Assembly: GCA_934167135.1 (NCBI GenBank) | Contig: CAKPKI010000040.1 | Coordinates: 1 to 14,108, forward strand | Length of the DNA: 14,108 nucleotides | Reading direction: 5' to 3' | Source: an uncultured Clostridia bacterium | Lineage (GTDB): Bacteria > Bacillota > Clostridia > TANB77 > CAG-508 | Shown: positions 8,601 through 14,108 of the stretch, in pieces | Layout of the letters: each line of letters begins with the position of its first letter | Numbering within the stretch: position 1 is the stretch's first letter | Notes under the pieces: model-generated | Seen by the model: the letters and a program-made list of their open reading frames with translations, nothing else | Databases searched by the model: none | Told to the model about the DNA's origin: nothing | Position numbers and translations under genes: made by a program

Positions 8601-11600
8601 ATTATATGATTCCAGATAATTATCAAGAAGACAGAAAGCAAGTAGTAGTTCCAAGAACATCATCTACAAATATAGGACTTTCAATGTTAGCAATAATATC
8701 AAGTTATGACTTAGGATTTGAGGGATTAGAATCAAGTATAGATAGACTAAAAAAGCTAATAAATGTTGTATATGAACTTCCAAAATGGAATGGACACTTA
8801 TATAATTGGTATAATATAAAAAACAAAAAACCATTAATTCCAAGATATATTTCAACAGTAGATAGTGGAAATTTAGTTGGGTATATGTACACAACAAGAG
8901 CTTTTTTAAAGGAGCTAGACAAAACAGATGAAATAGAAGATTTGATAAATAAATTAACAGAAATGATAGAAGATACAGATTTTAAAGTATTATATAATGA
9001 GGAGCAGAGGTTATTTTCAATAGGATTTAATATAGAAGAAAACAAATTAACAGATTCATATTATGACCTATTAGCATCAGAAGCAAGACAAGCGAGTTTA
9101 GTAGCAATAGCTAAAAATGATGTGCCATCAAAACATTGGAATAATTTAAGTAGAACATTAACAGTATTACGAAAATACAAAGGACTAATTTCATGGTCAG
9201 GAACAGCATTTGAATATTTAATGCCAAATATCAATATTCCAAGATATAAAGGAAGCTTATTAGACGAATCATGTAAATTTGCAATAATGAATCAAATTGA
9301 ATATAGCCAAAAACTAGGAATACCTTGGGGAATATCAGAAGCGGCATTTAATTTAAAAGACCTACATTCAAACTATCAATATAAAGCATTTGGAATACCA
9401 TGGTTAGGGCTAAAAAGAGGATTAGCAGATGAAATGGTAAGTGCAACTTATGGAAGTGTATTAGCAATAACAGATATGCCAACAGCAGTATTAAAGAATC
9501 TAAAAGAATTAGAAAAACAAGGAATGTATGATAAATATGGATTTTATGAATCAATAGATTACACACCAGAAAGACTTACAAAAGGTCAAAAATCAATACC
9601 TGTAAAAACATATATGGCACATCATCAAGCCTTGATACTACTATCTATAAACAACTTATTTAATAATCAAATATTTCAAAAAAGATTCATGAAAAATCCA
9701 GAAATAGAAGCAGTAAGCATTTTATTACAAGAAAGAATGCCAGAAACATTTATAATAACAAAAGAATCAAAAGAAAAACCAGAAAAAATTAAATATCAAG
9801 ATTACGAAAATTATACAGTAAGAGAATATAACAAAATTGATGAAAGGGTAATAAGAGGAAATGTAATAGGAAATGAAAAATATGTTGTGGCAATGAATCA
9901 GATAGGATGTGGAGTAAGTAAATTTGAAGAAAATTATATAAATAGGTTTAAAAGAACAGATGATTATAATCAAGGTATATTTTTCTATATAAAAGATATA
10001 AAAACAAATGAAATCTGGTCTGCAACAGATGATAATAATTGTGAGCAATTTACAGTTCAATTTATGCCAGACAGAAATCAATTTGAAAAAACAGAAGAAG
10101 AAATAAAAACAAAATTCAAAGTTACTGTTGATGCAAATGAACCTGTTGAAATACGAAGATTAGAAATTCAAAATAAAACACAAGAGGAGAAAATATTAGA
10201 AGTAACTTCATATTTCGAACCAGTGCTCTCAAGAAAGGAACAAGACTATGCACATCAAGCCTTTAACAATTTGTTTTTAGTATATGGATATAATGAAGAA
10301 AATGATTATTTAACAGTAAAAAGAAAGAAAAGAGAAAGCCATCAAAAAGAATTATATTTAATAGCTAAAATGCAAACAAATAGTGAGAAAATAGGAGAAA
10401 CAGAATATGAAATAGATAGAGCAAAATTTACTGGACGAAATAATTTTGGAATACCAAAAGCAATTCAGAATTCTACCCCGCTATCTAAAAAGATAGGGCT
10501 TACTACAGAAGGGATAGTAGCACTAAAAAATACAATTAAAATTCAGCCAAAACAAAAGGTGTATGTTGATTTAATATTATCAGTTGAATATAAAGAACAG
10601 TTAGCAATTCAAAATATAGAAAAATACAAAGTAATGGAAAATGTAGGGAGAGAATTTGAAATTATGAAAGCAAAAACAGAAGCAGAATCAAGATATCTTG
10701 AAATCAAAGGTAAAGACATGGATATTTATCAAACAATGTTATCATACATTTTGTTTGACAATCCATTAAAAAATAATTCTAAATTGGCATACAAAACCTA
10801 TGAGCAAAAAGACTTATGGAAATATGGTATTTCAGGAGATTTGCCTATAATCACAGTTACAATAAAATATATAAATGATATTTATGTTGTTAAACAAATT
10901 ATAAAAGCATATGAATTTTTTAGAACTAAAAATGTGCCAGTAGAAATTGTAATAATAGATGAAGAAAACTACAGTTACGAAAATTATATAAAAGATGAGA
11001 TAGAAAGTGCTGTATTAAATAGTCATTTAGCATATATGAAAAACATTTATGGCGGAATTTTTGTACTTTCTAAAAGTGAAATGGATGTACAAGATGTAAA
11101 TTTAATAAAATTTGTATCAAGTTTAGTAATTGATAGTCATTTGGGAAATCTACAAAACATTATAAAAGATATGGAAGAAGATGTTTTGGACGAATATAGA
11201 ATTGTTGAAAATTCAAAAGAAATAACTACAGAAGAAGATACAACAAAAGATATAGATGTTTTGAACAATATGAAAGAACCTAAATATTATAATGAATATG
11301 GAGCTTTTACAGAAGACGGAAAAGAATATGTTATAAGAGTAAATAAAGAAAATAAATTGCCAACAACATGGAGCCACATAATCGCAAATGAAAAATTCGG
11401 TAGTGTTGTAACAGAAAGTGGTGGAGGATATACTTGGTACAAAAATAGTAGATTAAATAGAATTACAAGTTGGCAGAATAGTGCATGTAGTAATATTCCA
11501 TCAGAAATAATTTATATAAAAGATGAAGAAACTGGACGAATGTGGACACCAACTGCAATGCCTATGCCAGATGACAAAAATTATAATTCAATATTTGGAT

Positions 11601-13660
11601 TTGGCTATGTTAAATATATTCATTCAAGTGATGAAATTATACAGGAATTAGAAGTATTTATACCACAAGAAGAAAGTTGTAAAATTAATATTTTAACATT
11701 AAAAAACAATGCTCCTAAAAAGAAAAAAATAAAAATTCTATACTATATAAAACCAGTAATAGGAGAAGATGAAATAAAATCAGACAGTTATATAAAGCTT
11801 AAATATGAAGAAAATTCAAATATGGTAATTGCTAAAAATCTTTATAATGTTGATGAATTTAATGACACAATATATGTTTCTAGTAGTGAGAAAATCAAAT
11901 CATTTACAGGAAATAAAAAGACATTTGGAATAAACAAAATTAGACTTGATAATGATAGTGGAATAGGTAAAAAGTCTTGTATAGCAATAGAATTAGAAAT
12001 TGAAATAGAAAGTTTTTCTGACAAAAAAATATCTATAATTTTAGGAGCAGAAGAAAATTTGGTTTCAGCAAAAGATATTGCATATAAATATTCTAAAATT
12101 CAAAATTGTAATATGGAACTTATAAAAGTAAAAAATAAATGGAATGACTTATTAGGAAGGGTGCAAGTAAAAACACCATATGAATCTTTAAATATAATGC
12201 TTAATGGATGGATTATGTATCAAACTATTTGTAGTAGATTGCTTGCTAGAAGCGGATTTTATCAATCAGGTGGAGCATACGGATTTAGAGATCAATTGCA
12301 AGATTCTTATGGCACAAAGTTTTTAGATACAAATATTTTATACAATCAAATCATAAAACACAGCAAACATCAATTTATAGAAGGAGATGTTGAACATTGG
12401 TGGCATGAAGAAAATAATCGAGGTATAAGAACTATGTTTTCTGATGATTTATTGTGGCTCCCATATATGGTTATAAAATATATTAGACACACTGGAAATT
12501 ACGAGATTTTAAATGTTGTTACACCTTATTTGCAAGGCGCAAAGTTAAAGGAAAATGAAAAAGAAAAATATGAACAATATTTACCTTCAAATATTGAAGA
12601 AAACATTTATGAACATTGTAAAAAAGCAATTGACAGAGCCTGTGGAATTAGTGATAATGACTGGTGTTTTGGAGAGCATGGATTGCCTAAAATAGGAATA
12701 GGGGATTGGAATGATGGATTTAGCAATATAGGTCCAGAAGGTAAAGGTGAAAGTGTATGGCTAGGATTTTTCTTATATGAAATTTTAAATCAATTTATTT
12801 CAATTGCAGAATATATTAATGATATAGAGACCATAGAAAAATATAAGCAGATTAAAGAGCAGTTGCAAATAAAATTAAACACAAATGCATGGGATGGCAG
12901 ATGGTTTAAAAGAGCTTTTGCTGATAATGGAGATGTTTATGGAAGTATGGAAAATGAAGAATGTAGAATTGACAGTATTGCTCAAAGTTGGTCTGTAATT
13001 TCAGGTGCAGGAGATGAAGAAAAACAAAAACAAGCAATGGAAAGCCTAGAAAATCATTTAGTTGATGCTGAAAGTGGAATTATAAAATTGCTTGATCCGC
13101 CTTTTGAAAAGGGCAAGCTTGAGCCAGGATATATTAAAGCTTATGTTCCAGGTGTTAGAGAAAATGGTGGACAATACACACACTCTGCCATTTGGGCAAT
13201 TATTGCAGAAGCCATGTTAGGTAAAGGAGATAAGGCAGTAGAATTATATAAAATGGTTACACCAATTGAGCATGCACGAACAAAAGAATCGGCAAACAAA
13301 TATAAAGTTGAACCATATGTAATTGCTGCAGATGTGTATGGTGCACAAAATTTAGCTGGTTCAGGTGGATGGACATGGTATACAGGTTCAAGTAGTTGGT
13401 ACTATTTAGCTGGTGTCCAATATATTTTAGGACTTGATATTTATCACAACACGATGAGTTTTAAACCATGTATTCCGAAATTTTGGGATGGATTTGAGAT
13501 TAAATATAAATTTGGCAATAGCATTTATAATATTAAAGTAAAAAATCCTAATGGAAAAAACACAGGTATTTCAAAGGTTTTAATTGATGGTAATGAACAT
13601 GAAAATAAAATTGTTCTTGATGGTAGTGGGAAGGTGTTTAATATTGAGGTTATTATGTAG
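5654..13660 (+). CDS. ndvB: Cyclic beta-1,2-glucan synthase (NdvB/ChvB/Cgs type; GT84 + glycoamylase-like + GH94)
   Basis: This giant membrane protein (2668 residues; relatives about 2800) should build beta-1,2-glucan from UDP-glucose at the inner face of the membrane and close it into rings. After a soluble N-terminal region (1-390) come two membrane segments (about 392-411, 419-443). The GT84 core follows, with acidic residues D507, DAD at 606-608, D718 and the RxxRW motif at 749-753. Four more segments follow (about 783-825 and 905-944), giving six, as reported for Brucella Cgs. Residues about 960-1365 form the glycoamylase-like (GH189-type) cyclisation domain, with candidate acids E1187 (FEYLMP) and E1229 (PWGISE). 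Two GH94-type beta-sandwich regions (about 1379-1575, 1876-2039) precede the GH94 catalytic barrel. That barrel has GFRDQLQD (2210-2217) and GDWNDG (2350-2355), with D2354 as expected general acid, and would trim chain length by phosphorolysis. The TTG start is set by AAGGAG nine bases upstream. No exporter is nearby. Cyclic product rather than linear is inferred. Confidence 0.93.
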   Translation: MRKYQKLDIEGAILDEEQLKKHMEKIAIQHTLKSKSDKNTYPIPQMLTNYGLIKSTYNLLNEHIKLGINIHPAGEWILDNFYIVEESVRQIEKEITLKKYTNFVGIQNGKYTGFARIYVLANEIVAYTDNRITGENLEKYLQAYQTKKTLNMEEIWNIGVFLQIAIIQNIADICEKIYSSQIQKYKVKSIIERLVEKKEKSELKYNQFSGMRLKGNEVKNMKYPFIEYMSYSLKKYGKKAYGYLNILEEEVEKLGITVSDAIQKEHFATAIRKITMGNCITSIKTIQRINFLDIFEKINGVEGILSNDPAGVYDKMEYKTKEYYRNTIKEIAQKTKMSEIYIARKTIELCNNAESGSKQSHIGYYLIDDGRSELYNKLQYKEKILKPQTKSKIYIITFFILTLGLSIILAGVNEKNLTKFILTTIFLIIPISEFVTQTIQYILGKIIKPKIIPKMELANGITKENATFVVIPTIIKTKGKVQELFDKMEVFYLANKSLNLYFALLGDCSESTTKDEEFDKEVIEEGLKQVALLNEKYSQNGFPIFHFIYRERQYNKKEDKYLGWERKRGLLTQFNEYILKNEKNKFKINTINQQELPKIKYVITLDADTDLVLNTAFELVGAMSHILNKPEIQNGIVTKGHALMQPRVGINLNVSHTNLFTKIFAGAGGIDNYTNAISDVYQDNFQEGIFTGKGIYDVEVFSKVLKQEIPENTVLSHDLLEGSYLRCGLASDIMLMDGYPTKYASFMNRLSRWTRGDWQITRWLKSKLNALSKFKIFDNLRRSLFEIATIVLLVWGICTKSQWLVLISLGVVIYPFVLEILTLAFSRKEGEKKQRTFTPHIAGVKGAIYRAILIVGCVPYKAYVELKAICKTIYRVNISHKHLLEWMTSEDAEKQSKTTFENYYKMMAINVIFGILAILLGFERKLLTIIGILWITTPYIMYKISKVPENNKKKIAKEDEIYLKEIAQRTWKFFKDYLTAENNYMIPDNYQEDRKQVVVPRTSSTNIGLSMLAIISSYDLGFEGLESSIDRLKKLINVVYELPKWNGHLYNWYNIKNKKPLIPRYISTVDSGNLVGYMYTTRAFLKELDKTDEIEDLINKLTEMIEDTDFKVLYNEEQRLFSIGFNIEENKLTDSYYDLLASEARQASLVAIAKNDVPSKHWNNLSRTLTVLRKYKGLISWSGTAFEYLMPNINIPRYKGSLLDESCKFAIMNQIEYSQKLGIPWGISEAAFNLKDLHSNYQYKAFGIPWLGLKRGLADEMVSATYGSVLAITDMPTAVLKNLKELEKQGMYDKYGFYESIDYTPERLTKGQKSIPVKTYMAHHQALILLSINNLFNNQIFQKRFMKNPEIEAVSILLQERMPETFIITKESKEKPEKIKYQDYENYTVREYNKIDERVIRGNVIGNEKYVVAMNQIGCGVSKFEENYINRFKRTDDYNQGIFFYIKDIKTNEIWSATDDNNCEQFTVQFMPDRNQFEKTEEEIKTKFKVTVDANEPVEIRRLEIQNKTQEEKILEVTSYFEPVLSRKEQDYAHQAFNNLFLVYGYNEENDYLTVKRKKRESHQKELYLIAKMQTNSEKIGETEYEIDRAKFTGRNNFGIPKAIQNSTPLSKKIGLTTEGIVALKNTIKIQPKQKVYVDLILSVEYKEQLAIQNIEKYKVMENVGREFEIMKAKTEAESRYLEIKGKDMDIYQTMLSYILFDNPLKNNSKLAYKTYEQKDLWKYGISGDLPIITVTIKYINDIYVVKQIIKAYEFFRTKNVPVEIVIIDEENYSYENYIKDEIESAVLNSHLAYMKNIYGGIFVLSKSEMDVQDVNLIKFVSSLVIDSHLGNLQNIIKDMEEDVLDEYRIVENSKEITTEEDTTKDIDVLNNMKEPKYYNEYGAFTEDGKEYVIRVNKENKLPTTWSHIIANEKFGSVVTESGGGYTWYKNSRLNRITSWQNSACSNIPSEIIYIKDEETGRMWTPTAMPMPDDKNYNSIFGFGYVKYIHSSDEIIQELEVFIPQEESCKINILTLKNNAPKKKKIKILYYIKPVIGEDEIKSDSYIKLKYEENSNMVIAKNLYNVDEFNDTIYVSSSEKIKSFTGNKKTFGINKIRLDNDSGIGKKSCIAIELEIEIESFSDKKISIILGAEENLVSAKDIAYKYSKIQNCNMELIKVKNKWNDLLGRVQVKTPYESLNIMLNGWIMYQTICSRLLARSGFYQSGGAYGFRDQLQDSYGTKFLDTNILYNQIIKHSKHQFIEGDVEHWWHEENNRGIRTMFSDDLLWLPYMVIKYIRHTGNYEILNVVTPYLQGAKLKENEKEKYEQYLPSNIEENIYEHCKKAIDRACGISDNDWCFGEHGLPKIGIGDWNDGFSNIGPEGKGESVWLGFFLYEILNQFISIAEYINDIETIEKYKQIKEQLQIKLNTNAWDGRWFKRAFADNGDVYGSMENEECRIDSIAQSWSVISGAGDEEKQKQAMESLENHLVDAESGIIKLLDPPFEKGKLEPGYIKAYVPGVRENGGQYTHSAIWAIIAEAMLGKGDKAVELYKMVTPIEHARTKESANKYKVEPYVIAADVYGAQNLAGSGGWTWYTGSSSWYYLAGVQYILGLDIYHNTMSFKPCIPKFWDGFEIKYKFGNSIYNIKVKNPNGKNTGISKVLIDGNEHENKIVLDGSGKVFNIEVIM

Positions 13661-13733
13661 TAAATCTTTAAAACTGGAAAAATGTGATTATTATAGCTAA
13701 AATGGCTGGAATTTTGTGAAAATAAAAGTTGAT

Positions 13734-13762
13734 TTGACGAGAATTCTGTGATACTCTATATA
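13734..13762 (+). promoter_or_regulatory. Candidate promoter with a dyad over its -10 region
   Basis: TTGACG (13734-13739) and TATATA (13757-13762) are 17 bases apart. GATACT at 13750-13755 is an alternative -10 element. TTCTGT (13744-13749) and ACAGAA (13762-13767) form an inverted repeat around this region that could be an operator. The start of transcription would be very close to the small frame at 13777, so the assignment is weak. Confidence 0.3.
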
Positions 13763-13776
13763 CAGAAGGTGATATA

Positions 13777-13815
13777 ATGAGTCGTTTAAAAAGAAAAATA
13801 GATCAATTTTATTAA
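13777..13815 (+). CDS. Possible 12-residue small peptide (MSRLKRKIDQFY)
   Basis: A 12-codon frame starts at ATG 13777 behind a good ribosome binding site (AGAAGGTGAT, a few bases upstream) and ends in TAA. The peptide is basic and matches nothing I recognise. It sits between the glucan synthase gene and the hairpin before adhE, where a leader peptide or a gene remnant could lie. A frame this short can occur by chance; the ribosome binding site is the only support. Confidence 0.25.
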   Translation: MSRLKRKIDQFY

Positions 13816-13899
13816 AAAGATATTTAAAAGAGAGTAAATAAGAAAATAAACTCCTAGTGATAGAACGCGAAAATTGTCAAAATAAAAATAAGAAAAATC

Positions 13900-13931
13900 A
13901 AAACTAATAGTTGCAAAACTATTAGTTTTTT
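13900..13931 (+). terminator. Perfect hairpin with T-run before adhE; also two tandem palindromes
   Basis: Bases 13900-13912 pair perfectly with 13917-13929 (13 pairs) around the tetraloop GCAA, and the right arm runs into TTTTTT (13926-13931), the form of an intrinsic terminator. It would stop transcription coming from the glucan synthase gene or the small frame. Each arm is itself a palindrome, AACTAATAGTT (13902-13912) and AACTATTAGTT (13917-13927), 15 bases centre to centre, so a pair of protein-binding sites is an alternative reading. Confidence 0.7.
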
Positions 13932-13939
13932 GTTATTAT
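13911..13939 (+). promoter_or_regulatory. Candidate adhE promoter overlapping the hairpin
   Basis: TTGCAA (13911-13916) and TATTAT (13934-13939) are separated by 17 bases. If used, transcription would begin near 13946 and give adhE a leader of about 45 bases. The -35 match is only four of six, so this is tentative; it is the best candidate I see between the hairpin and adhE. Confidence 0.35.
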
Positions 13940-13990
13940 GAGAAGGAACAAAAGATTTGTAAAAATCATAAGAAAGGATGAGGTCAAGAA

Positions 13991-14108
13991 ATGAATAATG
14001 AACAAGAAAAAGTTGATAGCATAGAAGCCTTACAAAAAACAATAGAAAAAGTAAGAAAAGCACAACAAGAATTTGCTAAATATACACAAGAACAAGTAGA
14101 TAAAATAT
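13991..14108 (+). CDS. adhE: Bifunctional acetaldehyde-CoA/alcohol dehydrogenase, N-terminal fragment
   Basis: Only the first 39 codons are present; the gene runs off the right edge. The visible end, VRKAQQEFAKYTQEQVDKI, matches the conserved start of the aldehyde dehydrogenase half of AdhE, where a K/R-AQ-x-x-(F/Y)-A-x-(Y/F)-(T/S)-QEQVDKI segment is characteristic. AdhE (about 860-890 residues in full) reduces acetyl-CoA to acetaldehyde and then ethanol, using two NADH, and so regenerates NAD+ in fermentation. The ATG follows GAGGT at six bases. Monofunctional CoA-acylating aldehyde dehydrogenases share related N-termini, so the bifunctional call depends on the unseen remainder. Regulation by the redox repressor Rex is common for this gene, but no full Rex palindrome is visible upstream. 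Confidence 0.8.
   Translation, partial: MNNEQEKVDSIEALQKTIEKVRKAQQEFAKYTQEQVDKI

Noticed and set aside
8704..9045. Reverse-strand frames such as this 113-codon one
   Set aside because: They are antisense to well-identified coding sequence, have Leu/Ile/Phe-rich composition caused by the A-rich sense strand, and lack ribosome binding sites.
13694..13712. Weak hairpin AGCTA/TGGCT directly after the glucan synthase gene as its terminator
   Set aside because: Only five pairs with one G-U and a short T-run; the hairpin at 13900 is much stronger.
13714..13724. Rex-type operator (TTGTGAA half-site) before adhE
   Set aside because: Only one half-site is present; the expected TTCACAA half after four bases is missing, and it lies far from the adhE start.

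Overview
The window comes from an AT-rich, low-GC Gram-positive genome, most likely an anaerobic member of the Clostridia. The signs are very A-rich coding strands, AGG/GGAGG-type ribosome binding sites, heavy use of ATA, AGA and TTA codons, GTG and TTG starts, and the beginning of a clostridial-type bifunctional aldehyde/alcohol dehydrogenase (AdhE). All genes read on the + strand. I cannot name the species.

Layout. Bases 3-629 are the 3' part of a gene for a protein that tentatively resembles a metallo-beta-lactamase-fold hydrolase, followed by a long hairpin that probably ends transcription. A promoter near 738-766 appears to drive a short operon: an ABC-2 type exporter ATPase (820-1713), its permease (1713-2933, overlapping by one base) and a Nudix hydrolase (about 2960-3406). 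A strong terminator hairpin lies inside the last codons of the Nudix reading frame, just after a run of seven A residues. A structured leader of about 210 bp follows, then uvrB (3617-5572), the damage-recognition subunit of nucleotide excision repair.

The largest gene (5654-13660, 2668 codons plus stop) encodes a membrane-bound cyclic beta-1,2-glucan synthase of the NdvB/ChvB/Cgs type. It carries a GT84 glycosyltransferase core between membrane segments, a middle glycoamylase-like (GH189-type) cyclisation domain and a C-terminal GH94 phosphorylase-like domain. It is apparently intact. No glucan exporter or modifying enzyme is visible beside it. The last 330 bp of non-coding sequence hold a possible 12-codon ORF, a perfect hairpin that is also a pair of tandem palindromes, and a possible promoter, followed by the first 39 codons of adhE at the right edge.

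The genes do not form one pathway. They fall into an export/Nudix operon, a DNA repair gene, a polysaccharide synthase that may be partly co-transcribed with uvrB (81-bp gap, no clear terminator), and a fermentation enzyme. The points most worth checking are the terminator inside the Nudix frame, the leader of uvrB with one left arm and competing right arms, the strong Ile-codon shift along the glucan synthase gene, and the palindromes in front of adhE.
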